From Pseudonocardia sp. ICBG1293 (lineage in GTDB: Bacteria; Actinomycetota; Actinomycetes; Mycobacteriales; Pseudonocardiaceae), in NCBI RefSeq assembly GCF_020131355.1, contig NZ_JAHLEL010000051.1, forward strand, positions 1 to 64,000: DNA of 64,000 nucleotides, read 5' to 3'. The notes beneath the pieces are model-generated. The model saw only the letters and a program-made list of their open reading frames with translations, did no database searches and was not told where the DNA came from. The position numbers and the translations under genes are program-made. Positions 33,806 to 42,227 of this stretch are shown piece after piece (the first letter of the stretch is position 1; each line of letters begins with the position of its first letter).

Positions 33806-35325
33806 AGCAGGTCGAAGTACTCGCGCTGCTCCCAGGACGACACGTCGGCCAGGTAGCGCTCGAACTCCGCCCGCTTGAGGTGGACGTACCAGTCGACGAC
33901 GACGTCGCCGAGCTCGCGCCGGAACAGCGTGCTGGCGTCGAGCGCGTCGACCGCGGCGCCCAGGGTGCGCGGCAGCCGCGGTGCCTCGTCCCGGTAGGGC
34001 GAGTCCGACGGCTCGCCGGGCGAGAGCCCGCGGTCGATCCCGTCGAGACCGCACACCAGCTGGGACAGGATGTAGAGGTAGGGATTCGCCCCGGGCTCGC
34101 CCGAACGGTTCTCCAGGCGGGCGGCCGGGTCCCCGGCCGAACCGACCACCCGGACCATCGCGCCCTTGTTGTCCATCCCCCACAGCACCCGGTCCGGGGC
34201 CAGCGAGTGCGGCTGGTAACGCTTGTAGCCGTTGACGGTGGGTGTGCCGAAGACCGCGGCGGCGGCCGCGTGCTCCAGCAGCCCGGCGAGGTACGACGTG
34301 CCGACCGGCGAGAGGACCGAGCCGGGTCCCGCCCCGGGGAACACCGGGGAACCGGTGTCGAGATCGCACAGCGACTGGTGCAGGTGCCACCCGGTGGAAG
34401 CGGTCTCGGCTCCCTGCGGCCGGGACATGAACGTGGCGTGCAGCCCCATCCGCGCACACAGCTGCTTGATCGCCGTGCGGGCCAGCACGACCTGGTCGGC
34501 GACCACCGCGGCTTCGCCGGCCTCCAGGGTGATCTCGAACTGGCTGGGCCCGAACTCGAGCTCGATCGAGCGCAGCGGCAGGTCGAGCCGGGTCAGCGCC
34601 CGGTGGATCCCGGTGACCAGCGCGTCGGAGCGGTCCAGGCCGCCGATGTCGAGCAGCTGTGAGCCGGGGGTGAGCGGCCGGACCGCGGGGGCGGTGCCCG
34701 GTGCGCCGGGCCGGCCGACCTGCGCGGGATCCATCGCCGGGTCCGCGCGAGCGAACACGTGGAACTCCAGCTCCGGCCCGACGGTCAGGCTCAAGCCGCG
34801 GTCGGCCAACGCGTCCAGCTGCCGGCGCAGCAGGCCCCGGGTGCAGAACGGGACCGCCCCGCCGCCGGGGTAGTGCAGGTCGGCGAGCAGCAAGCCGGTC
34901 CGGTTCTCCCACGGCAGCACCCGGAACGTGGCCGGGTCCGGAACGAGCACCACGTCACCGGCGCCGGAGAAGCCGCGGTAGCCGTCGAGCCGCAAGCCGT
35001 CGAACACCGCGAACGACGAGCGCCCGGACGGGTCCTTCAGCAGCAGCGACGACGGCGCGGTCAGCCCGGAGCGCAGGATGCCCGGCAGCGCGGTGCTGGT
35101 GATCGACTTGCCGCGCAGCACCCCGTGCTGGTCGACGAAGCAGACCCGGACCAGCTCGATGCCGAGCTCGTCGATCACCCGGCGCAGCTGCGCCGCGGCG
35201 GCGTACTGCGGCTCGGACCACAGCCCGTGCCGTTCGATGAAGCCGCCCCGGTCGGTGTCGAGCATCGGGCGGGCGGAGCGGCCACCGCCGCCCTCGGCAA
35301 CCGGACGCTCGTCGACGCTACGCAT
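33802..35325 (-). CDS. Glutamine-synthetase-like gamma-glutamyl ligase
   Basis: A 507-residue glutamine-synthetase fold protein. Motifs: beta-grasp part with RVCFVDQHGVLRGK, ELEFHVF (metal/glutamate Glu), SIELEFGPSQFEI, STGWHLHQSL (ATP/metal HxH), NGYKRYQP and LENRSGEPGANPYLYI (glutamate-binding Arg and Glu). The sequence is closer to PuuA/IpuC-like ligases, which join glutamate to amines, than to housekeeping GlnA, and it lacks the GlnA adenylylation context. The gene lies between a Rieske oxygenase and an amidohydrolase. ATG 35325 overlaps the Rieske stop. Confidence 0.88.
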   Translation of the reverse strand: MRSVDERPVAEGGGGRSARPMLDTDRGGFIERHGLWSEPQYAAAAQLRRVIDELGIELVRVCFVDQHGVLRGKSITSTALPGILRSGLTAPSSLLLKDPSGRSSFAVFDGLRLDGYRGFSGAGDVVLVPDPATFRVLPWENRTGLLLADLHYPGGGAVPFCTRGLLRRQLDALADRGLSLTVGPELEFHVFARADPAMDPAQVGRPGAPGTAPAVRPLTPGSQLLDIGGLDRSDALVTGIHRALTRLDLPLRSIELEFGPSQFEITLEAGEAAVVADQVVLARTAIKQLCARMGLHATFMSRPQGAETASTGWHLHQSLCDLDTGSPVFPGAGPGSVLSPVGTSYLAGLLEHAAAAAVFGTPTVNGYKRYQPHSLAPDRVLWGMDNKGAMVRVVGSAGDPAARLENRSGEPGANPYLYILSQLVCGLDGIDRGLSPGEPSDSPYRDEAPRLPRTLGAAVDALDASTLFRRELGDVVVDWYVHLKRAEFERYLADVSSWEQREYFDLL

Positions 35326-36748
35326 CGGCGGTCGCCCCCGCCCCGGTCACCGAGTCGTCGGCCACGGAGTCGTCGGCCACGGAGTCGTCGGACGGGGAGT
35401 CGTCGGACGGGGCGGCGCCGGGCGCGGCGGGGGAGTCGAGCGGTGTCGCCCACGGCGAGGCGGCACGGCGACGCGCGTCGTGTGCGGCCCAGCGCTCCTG
35501 CCACCCCGCGGTCGGGCTGATCATGTCGACGGCGACCGGCCCGACCAGTCGCGCGGCCCCTGCGTCGTCGAGCGGCTGGGCCGGCAGCGGGGAGCCCGCC
35601 TCGAACGCCGCCAGCGAGGTGAGCAGCAGTCGCCGGTTCGCGGTCACCGCGCGATCGGAGACCCCGAGCCGCTCGACGGTCCGGTCCTGGACCCGGCCCA
35701 TGCTCTCGACCGCCCACTGGTCGTGGACGTTGATGTCCAGGCCCATCCCGGTGTAGGTCAGTTCCCGCTGCTCGGTCGCGTCGAATCCCCAGTCGTTGCC
35801 GCGGTTCCGGATCGGCCGGTAGTCCGGCAGGGTCACCTCGGCCAGCCGCTGCGCGAGCAGGGTCTCGGAATCGGTCTCCTCGGCGAAGTCGTAGAGGACC
35901 ATGTACCAGTAGTGGTTCTCGTCGTCGATCGGCACGTGCCACTGCGCGAAGACCTTGTCGTTGCCGAACGGCACCACGAACGCGTTCGGGAACATCAGGT
36001 TCGTGATCCGGACGTGCGTGCGCTCCTCGTCGAGCTCGCGGATCGCGAACACGCGCAGCCCGTGCTCGGCCCGCTCGACCTCGATGTCGGGGCGGAAGTG
36101 GTCGCCGACCAGCTTGGACAGCTTCTGCCCGGTTCCCTCGACCTCCTCGCTGAACTGCCGTCCGTAGGCCTCCCGCGGGTCCTCACCGACGAAGCGGTGC
36201 AGGAACGAGACGTGGCTGGGGTCGATCCCGCCCTCGACGCCCTGGAGCCAGTTGCGCTCCCAGAGTCCCTTGAAGGCGAAGGTGTGGGCCTGCGGGGCGG
36301 TGAAGCAGTCGAACGCCGGGAACGGTGGCGGATCGCCGGCGCCGAGGTAGGCGAAGACGATGCCGTTGCGCTCCTCGCAGGGGTAGCTGCGGATCCGGAT
36401 CTTGTCGGCGAAGGTGCTCGACGGTGGCTCGGCCGGCTGCTCCAGGCAGCGGCCGTCGGGGCCGTAGAGCCAGCCGTGGTAGAGGCAGCGCAGGCCGCCG
36501 TCCTCGAGCCGGCCGTAGGACAGATCGACACCCCGGTGCGCGCAGAACCGGCTGACCAGGCCCCATCCGCCGTCGTCGCGCCGGAACAGCACCAGGTCCT
36601 CGCTCATCAGCCGGACGGCCTTGACCGGGCGGTCCTCGGGCATCTCCGAGACCAGCGCGGCGGGCTGCCAGTAGGCGCGCATCAGCCGGCCGAGCGGGGC
36701 GTCCGGGCCGGTGCGGGTCAGCTTCTCGTTGTCCTCGCGCTTCAGCAC
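35318..36748 (-). CDS. Rieske aromatic-ring-hydroxylating-type oxygenase, alpha subunit
   Basis: A 476-residue Rieske non-heme iron oxygenase. The [2Fe-2S] site is CAHRG...CLYHGW (CxH-16-CxxH, about residues 54-75), and the mononuclear iron site is IDPSHVSFLH (about 170-179). The sequence is of the VanA/phenoxybenzoate-dioxygenase group, which need no beta subunit. No ferredoxin or reductase gene lies in the cluster. The C-terminus carries a repeated acidic tail (DDSVADDSVADDSV) encoded by 15-bp direct repeats. GTG 36748 has GGGAGG upstream. Confidence 0.92.
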   Translation of the reverse strand: MLKREDNEKLTRTGPDAPLGRLMRAYWQPAALVSEMPEDRPVKAVRLMSEDLVLFRRDDGGWGLVSRFCAHRGVDLSYGRLEDGGLRCLYHGWLYGPDGRCLEQPAEPPSSTFADKIRIRSYPCEERNGIVFAYLGAGDPPPFPAFDCFTAPQAHTFAFKGLWERNWLQGVEGGIDPSHVSFLHRFVGEDPREAYGRQFSEEVEGTGQKLSKLVGDHFRPDIEVERAEHGLRVFAIRELDEERTHVRITNLMFPNAFVVPFGNDKVFAQWHVPIDDENHYWYMVLYDFAEETDSETLLAQRLAEVTLPDYRPIRNRGNDWGFDATEQRELTYTGMGLDINVHDQWAVESMGRVQDRTVERLGVSDRAVTANRRLLLTSLAAFEAGSPLPAQPLDDAGAARLVGPVAVDMISPTAGWQERWAAHDARRRAASPWATPLDSPAAPGAAPSDDSPSDDSVADDSVADDSVTGAGATADA

Positions 36749-36827
36749 GACGGGCCTCCCTTGCGTCGGGAACGGTTCACGGGTCGCGCTCCGGCCGCGG
36801 ACCGGGCCTGCGGCGCAGGGGTGGCCA

Positions 36828-38828
36828 TCAGTGGCAGCACCCGTCGTCGGAGCGTGCGGGGGCCGGTGCCGGCAGGTCGAGCGAGGGGTTGCGGTCGAAG
36901 AACCCGTCGGGCTCCATCCGCATCCCGATCCGGTGCACGGCCATGATCGGCCACTCCTCGGGGCGCGGGTCGTGGTGCACGCCGACGACCGGCCAGAGCA
37001 CCAGCTCGGCGTCGTCGAGCGGGCGATCGGCCCGCTGCCACACGTGCACGCCGTCCTCGCCGAGCGGGCCCTGGTTCGGGTACTCGCCTGCGATGAAGCG
37101 CTCGTCGGCGGCGTAGGCGCTGGCCCAGAGCTGGCGGGACACGAACGGCGCCTTGCGTTCCACGACGCTGCCGGGCCGGGCGAACAGCCGGGTCGTGTTC
37201 GGCAGCACGAGCCGGTAACCGGTGGGCTCGCCGAACCGGTTGGTCCGCTCGGTGTTCTCCACCAGCCAGTGCACCGCCCGGGACGCGTCGGAGCTGCGGG
37301 CACCGTGGGCCTCGCTGATGATCGGGGTGCGGACCATCCGGCAGGCGTTGCCGTACGGGTCGAGCTCCGGATCGGGCTCGATCTCGGCGTGGATCTCGCT
37401 GAGCCGGTTGCGGGGCCCGTCGACGGCGGTGTCCAGGCGCAGCCCGAAGTAGTGCTGGTGGTTCGACGCCTGCACGTCGGCCCCGACCCGGCGGCCGTGC
37501 CGCGCGGTCCGGTCCGGGCCGAGCCCGGTGACCGACATGATGCCGGTCAGCTTGATCTCCAGGTCGATCGTGCCGTCCTGGTGCAGCGACCAGTAGAAGC
37601 CGTAGTCGTAGTTGGCGACGGTGGCGAAGGAGGAGACGACCATCTTCCGGCTGCGGCGGACCTCGGCGTGGCCGGTGCGGGTGTTGACGTGCTTCCAGAG
37701 GATCGAGGCGTCCTCCTCGTGCAGGCACACCGCGTTCCGGACGGTGCGCGGCTCGCGGTGCCCGCCCAGTACGGCGGCGTCGAGGTAGCGGATCTCGCCG
37801 AGGCAGTCGCAGCCCAGTGCCAGTGACGCGGTCAGCGGGCCGGCGCCGTACTCGCCCCAGTCGAAGAAGTTCTTCCGGTACGCGGTCGGGTCCGGGTCGA
37901 GGTAGGGCACGTACATCTCGTTGACCGCGGCCCGGCGCAGCACCGTGCGCTCGCGGTCGCCGTCGAGGTAGCGCACGTCGTGCAGCACCATGCCCTCGCG
38001 GTGGGTGAAGCCCACCCGGAACGACCAGTTCTGCCAGCGCACCAGGTGCCCGTCGACGGTGAAGCCCGGCCCGTCGGGCTGGACGATCTCCAGCGGGGCG
38101 ACGACGCGGTCCGGGCCCCAGTCACCGGATCGGTAGTTCCCGGCCTCGGCGGTGGGCGGGCCGGAGTCGTGGTCCTCGATCCGCAGGATCTCGAAGGTCT
38201 CCATGTCGACGATCGGGACCAGTCCGGGGACCGGGCGCGCGTAGCCGTTGTCCTCGCGGTGCTCGCGGTGCCAGACCGCCCCCCAGGACAGCCGCCGCCC
38301 GGCGAACTCCGGGGGCTCGAAGCCGGTGATCGACTCCGGGTCGACCCAGACCAGCGACGGGTCGGTGATCCCGCGGCGGGCCAGTGCCGCGCGCATCCCG
38401 GGATCGTCCCGGCAGGCCTGGGCCATCATCCGGGCCTCCTCGCTGGAGATCCCGGGCCGGCGGGCGTCCACCGGGGTCCAGGTCTGCAACGACGCCGATC
38501 GGTCGGTCCCCGACGTCCAGCCGGTGACCTCCCACGCGGCGTGCGCGTCGGGGTTCATGACGATCGACCGGACCGGCCGACCGACGCCCGCCGGTAGGTC
38601 CCGGGCACGGTGCTCGTCGACCGACACCCCCCAGAACCGGGGGTGCTCGCCGATCCGCGGGTCGGCCTTCACCAGGGCGACGACCTCGGTGATCTCCGAC
38701 TCGGCCAGGGGTTCGGTCCAGTGCCGCTCGGTGGGCGACGGCGGGGTCTGCCGGCCGAACCGCGGGCCGCTGCCGGCTCCCGGTGTCCGCTCCGGTCCGG
38801 ACGCGGCAGCGCCCTCGATCACGCTCAT
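36828..38828 (-). CDS. Copper amine oxidase (topaquinone type)
   Basis: A 666-residue copper/TPQ amine oxidase that would turn a primary amine into an aldehyde, ammonia and hydrogen peroxide. The TPQ precursor Tyr is in VANYDYGFYW; copper ligands include NHQHYFGLRLD and a His near PIMAVHRIGM; the catalytic-base region is FFDWGEYGAG. The C-terminus ends FFDRNPSLDLP, as in full-length bacterial enzymes, then DDGCCH. No Sec or Tat signal is seen. ATG 38828 has GGAGGAGGA upstream. It is the first gene of operon B, behind the paired operator boxes. Confidence 0.95.
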   Translation of the reverse strand: MSVIEGAAASGPERTPGAGSGPRFGRQTPPSPTERHWTEPLAESEITEVVALVKADPRIGEHPRFWGVSVDEHRARDLPAGVGRPVRSIVMNPDAHAAWEVTGWTSGTDRSASLQTWTPVDARRPGISSEEARMMAQACRDDPGMRAALARRGITDPSLVWVDPESITGFEPPEFAGRRLSWGAVWHREHREDNGYARPVPGLVPIVDMETFEILRIEDHDSGPPTAEAGNYRSGDWGPDRVVAPLEIVQPDGPGFTVDGHLVRWQNWSFRVGFTHREGMVLHDVRYLDGDRERTVLRRAAVNEMYVPYLDPDPTAYRKNFFDWGEYGAGPLTASLALGCDCLGEIRYLDAAVLGGHREPRTVRNAVCLHEEDASILWKHVNTRTGHAEVRRSRKMVVSSFATVANYDYGFYWSLHQDGTIDLEIKLTGIMSVTGLGPDRTARHGRRVGADVQASNHQHYFGLRLDTAVDGPRNRLSEIHAEIEPDPELDPYGNACRMVRTPIISEAHGARSSDASRAVHWLVENTERTNRFGEPTGYRLVLPNTTRLFARPGSVVERKAPFVSRQLWASAYAADERFIAGEYPNQGPLGEDGVHVWQRADRPLDDAELVLWPVVGVHHDPRPEEWPIMAVHRIGMRMEPDGFFDRNPSLDLPAPAPARSDDGCCH

Positions 38829-38890
38829 CGGGTGGGTCCTCCTCCACCGGGTGCCCGGACGAGGCCGGCGCGACCACGGGTCGACGTTTG

Positions 38891-38926
38891 GTATCCATAA
38901 TGGCTTAACATGGATCCGAAAGTGAA
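38891..38926 (-). promoter_or_regulatory. Promoter/operator of operon B, shared with the GntR gene
   Basis: On the minus strand: TTCACT (38926-38921), an 18-base spacer with GGATCC (38917-38912), CATTAT (38902-38897), then GGATAC (38896-38891) directly after. The boxes are 21 bp apart, as at operon A. The region lies between the divergent amine oxidase and GntR genes, so it may also serve autoregulation. Confidence 0.7.
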
Positions 38927-39088
38927 GGCTGTGGCCCGAGATCGACTGCGGCTGGACGCGCGAGGACCTGATCCACCACTCACGGATCGGGATCCATCCC
39001 GGCCCGGCGCGCACCCGTCGGCTATCGTTTCGGGTCCACCGGTGCGGTATCGCCGACACACGACGGCGCTGAGGACGGGGGAACGGAC

Positions 39089-39823
39089 ATGGTCCGGCGC
39101 ACACCGGAGACCGACAGGACCGAGGGCGGGCCGGTGCCTGCCGGGGCCGGGGCCACGCTGGTCGACGATCTCGCCGCCCGCATCCGGGACATGATCATGG
39201 GTGGGGACATCCCGATCGGTGGCCAGTTGCGCCAGGCCGAGCTCGCCACCCTGTTCGGGGTCAGCCGCACCCCGATCCGCGAGGCGATCCGCCAGCTGCA
39301 GAACGGCGGGCTGATCGCGGTGCACCCGCACCGCGGCGCCGTCGTGCGGGTTCCCGCGCCGTGGGAGGTCCGGGAGGCCTACGAGGTGCGCGCCGAGCTC
39401 GAGGCGCTCGCCGCCCGCCGCGCGGTCGCCCGGATCACCCGCGAGCAGCTCGACGAGCTGGCGAGCGACAACCGGGAGATGTACGAGCAGTCCGCCGCCC
39501 AGGGAGAGGGCCGCACACCGGTGCACCGGGCGGCCAACGACGCGTTCCACACCCTGATCGCCGGGGTCGCGGGCAACGCCCGGCTGACCCGCTCCATCGA
39601 GGAGATCAACGGCGCGTTCCCGCGCAACGTGTCCTCCCAGCTGATCGTCAACGACAGCCGGCACCGCGACGAGAATTTCGCCGAGCACGAGCGGATCGTC
39701 GCCGCGCTGCGCTCGGGTGACGCCGACACCGCGGCCGCCGAGATGCGGGCGCACGTGATCGCGGCCGGTGATGCGCTGGCCCGCTGGTACGAGCAGCGCT
39801 CGTCCACGGTCTTCTTCGGCTGA
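39089..39823 (+). CDS. GntR-family transcriptional regulator (FadR/FCD type)
   Basis: A 244-residue regulator with an N-terminal winged helix (LVDDLAARIRDMIMGGDIPIGGQL, VSRTPIREAIRQLQNGGLIAV) and a C-terminal all-helical FCD ligand domain (VREAYEVRAELEALAARRAV; metal-ligand-like residues in NDAFHTLIAG and EHERIVAALRSGD). It lies between operons B and C, divergent from B. It is the obvious candidate to bind the paired GGATCC-type boxes at all three operon promoters, with the imported amine or a product as effector. The ATG at 39089 follows GAGGACGGGGG. Confidence 0.92.
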   Translation: MVRRTPETDRTEGGPVPAGAGATLVDDLAARIRDMIMGGDIPIGGQLRQAELATLFGVSRTPIREAIRQLQNGGLIAVHPHRGAVVRVPAPWEVREAYEVRAELEALAARRAVARITREQLDELASDNREMYEQSAAQGEGRTPVHRAANDAFHTLIAGVAGNARLTRSIEEINGAFPRNVSSQLIVNDSRHRDENFAEHERIVAALRSGDADTAAAEMRAHVIAAGDALARWYEQRSSTVFFG

Positions 39824-39846
39824 ACCGGGCCCGCCGGTCGTCCGGG

Positions 39847-40977
39847 TCATGGCGCGGACAGGCGTCGGGTGACGTCGACGAAGTCCAGGTCGGGGCGATC
39901 GATCCCGTCGCACAGGTCGGCCGCCGCCTCCCCGACAGCGGGCCCGAACTTGAATCCGTGGCCCGAGCATGCCGCGGCGACCACCACCTGCGGGGTGCCC
40001 GGTAGCGCCCCGATCACGAAGCGGCGGTCCGCGGTCATCGTGTAGAGGCAGGCGGTCGCCTCGGCGACGTCGGTGCGCGGGTCGGCCGACACCCCCGGCA
40101 CGTGCCGGGTCATCAGCGCGCACAGCTCGGCGATCTCGTCCGCGCCGGCCGGGTCGACCGGGCGCTCGGGGTCCCACTGCCGTTCGGTGTCGGTGCCGGC
40201 CTTGAACCCGCTGCCGGCCACGTCGGGCAGTCCGAACATGAGTCCCTGTGGCCGGTGCACCGAGAACGCGGGGAGCGACGGGGGAGCGGCGATCCGGTCT
40301 CCCGGGCGCAGCGTGACGGTGAGGATCCGCCAGGTCGTGAACAGCCCGCCGAGCTCGGGTGCCAGCTCGGGTACCCAGCCGGCGGTGGCGACGACCAGGC
40401 GCCGGGCCCGCACGCTGCGTCGTCCGGTGTGGACCACGACGCCCGTGTCCGGCCCGGAGCCGGTGGTCGTCCAGCGCAGCACGGGCTCGTCGAACATCAG
40501 CTCGGCGCCGTCCGCGCGGGCGGCCGCGCGGGCCGTGTGCAACGCGGTCCCGGCCTCCAGTACCCCGGCGGCCGGGTCGGCGACGGCGTGCCAGCCATCC
40601 GGCAGCGACAGTCCCGGGGCGAGCTCGCGCAGCCGGCCGGGATCGGAGACGGTCTCGCAGCCCGGGCCCTGCAGCTGCCCGGGCTCGGGATGGGCGTAGA
40701 GCCCGCCGGTGCGGTGCAGCAACGGCACGCCGCTGCGCCGCTCCCAGCGCCGCCACCCGGCGTAGGCCCGCTCGACCAGCGGATTCCACACCGGGTTCGG
40801 GTAGGCGCGGCGGATCATGCGGGTCCGCCCGTGCGAGGAGCCGCGCAGGTGTCCCTCGCCGAACCGGTCGAACCCGATCACCCGCCGGCCGCGTGCCGCC
40901 AGCTCGTACGCGGTGGCGGTGCCGTGCACGCCCAGCCCGGCGACGACGACGTCGGCGTCGAGATCACCGCGGGTCAC
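39847..40977 (-). CDS. Sarcosine-oxidase/N-methylamino-acid-oxidase-like flavoprotein
   Basis: A 376-residue FAD oxidase of the MSOX/SolA family. The FAD motif is VVVAGLGVHGTATAYEL with FDRFGEGHLRGSSHGRTRMIRRAY. The cysteine for covalent flavin attachment is in EATACLYTMTADRRFVIG, matching the MSOX CxYT motif. It would oxidise a secondary amine or N-methyl amino acid, giving hydrogen peroxide. GTG 40977 overlaps the class V enzyme stop (GTGA). Last gene of operon C. The 23 bp beyond its stop separate it from the convergent GntR gene. Confidence 0.9.
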   Translation of the reverse strand: MTRGDLDADVVVAGLGVHGTATAYELAARGRRVIGFDRFGEGHLRGSSHGRTRMIRRAYPNPVWNPLVERAYAGWRRWERRSGVPLLHRTGGLYAHPEPGQLQGPGCETVSDPGRLRELAPGLSLPDGWHAVADPAAGVLEAGTALHTARAAARADGAELMFDEPVLRWTTTGSGPDTGVVVHTGRRSVRARRLVVATAGWVPELAPELGGLFTTWRILTVTLRPGDRIAAPPSLPAFSVHRPQGLMFGLPDVAGSGFKAGTDTERQWDPERPVDPAGADEIAELCALMTRHVPGVSADPRTDVAEATACLYTMTADRRFVIGALPGTPQVVVAAACSGHGFKFGPAVGEAAADLCDGIDRPDLDFVDVTRRLSAP

Positions 40978-42227
40978 CGGGGCCCCGCGGTGATCGTGTC
41001 CACGACCGACAGCAGGGCGTCGAGGTCGTCGGCGTCGTTGTAGACGTGCATCGAGGCGCGCACGATCGCGGGCACCTCGCGCGCGCCGAGATCCCACTGG
41101 CCGTGGCTCGCCGGGACGGTCACGACCCGGATCCGCGCCGCGGCGAGGTGGTTCTTGACCTCGGCGGGCTCGACGCCGTCGACGGTGAAGGTGACCATCC
41201 CCGAGCTGCTCGCGGCCGGGTCGCGCACGGTCACGCCGGGCCGCGAACGCAGCTGCTCGCGCAGGCTCGCGCCGAGCGCGACCAGGTGTGCCGCGGTGAC
41301 GCCGAGACCCCGCTCGATCGTCTCCCGGACCGCGACCCCCAGCCCGAGCCGGCAGGCGACCGAGTGCTCCCAGGTCTCGAAACGGCGTGCGGTCCCGGAC
41401 AGGGTCCACTCGCGCTCCGCGGTCCACGCGGCACCTCGCACGTCCGGTGCGCGCGGCTCGAGCGCCGGCAGGACGTCCGGGTGCACCCAGGCGAAGGCGG
41501 TACCCCGCGGGGCCCGCAGGAACTTGCGCCCGGTGGTGACCAGGACGTCGCACCCGATCTCGCCGACGTCGACGGGTAGGTGGCCGACCGACTGGGTGGC
41601 GTCGACGACGAGGCGGGCCCCGTGCCGGCGGGTCAGCGCGCCGAGCGCGGCGACCGGCTCGACGAGCCCGCACGACGTCGGCAGGTGCGCCACGAACACG
41701 ATCGCCGGTCCGCCGTCCCGCAGGGTCGCCTCGAGCGCGCCGAGATCGACGGCGCCGGTCGCGGGATCGAGGGGCAGGATCTCGAGCCCGGCCCCGGTGC
41801 GCCGGGCGTGGGCCATGAGGTGCAGCGCGTGGCTCACGTAGGCCGAGCGGCTCACCAGCAGCCGTGGTGTCCCGGCGCCGAGGAGCGCGTCGACCAGCAC
41901 GCGCAGCCCGGTGGTGGCGGTGTCGAACAACGCGATCTCCGCCGAGCGGGCGCCGACGAGCTCGGCGATGTCGTCGTAGACGGCCTCGGTCCGGTCGCTC
42001 ACCGCGGCGGCGGCCTCGTAGCCGCCGTCGCGCTCCTCGCGACGGAGGTGCTCGACCACGGTGTCGACGACGGCGGCGGTCGGCAGTGCCGCGCCGGCCG
42101 CGTTGAGGTGGTGCGACTCGGTGACGCCGGGGGTGCGGGCCCGCTCGGCGGCGACGTCGATCGCCGGTGCGGGCGCCGCCTCGACGATCGGCCGGGTGAG
42201 CGGTCCGGTGATCGACTCGGGGCTCAC
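40974..42227 (-). CDS. Class V fold PLP-dependent enzyme
   Basis: A 417-residue PLP enzyme of the cysteine desulfurase/aminotransferase class V fold. It has SHHLNAAGAALP near the start, LVVDATQSVGHLPVD (PLP-binding Asp) and the Schiff-base Lys in TTGRKFLRAPRG. It lacks a visible desulfurase Cys loop, so a lyase, desulfinase or aminotransferase role is more likely. It may remove an amino group or split a C-N/C-S bond in the pathway. GTG 42227 overlaps the ALDH stop by 4 bp. Confidence 0.85.
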   Translation of the reverse strand: MSPESITGPLTRPIVEAAPAPAIDVAAERARTPGVTESHHLNAAGAALPTAAVVDTVVEHLRREERDGGYEAAAAVSDRTEAVYDDIAELVGARSAEIALFDTATTGLRVLVDALLGAGTPRLLVSRSAYVSHALHLMAHARRTGAGLEILPLDPATGAVDLGALEATLRDGGPAIVFVAHLPTSCGLVEPVAALGALTRRHGARLVVDATQSVGHLPVDVGEIGCDVLVTTGRKFLRAPRGTAFAWVHPDVLPALEPRAPDVRGAAWTAEREWTLSGTARRFETWEHSVACRLGLGVAVRETIERGLGVTAAHLVALGASLREQLRSRPGVTVRDPAASSSGMVTFTVDGVEPAEVKNHLAAARIRVVTVPASHGQWDLGAREVPAIVRASMHVYNDADDLDALLSVVDTITAGPR

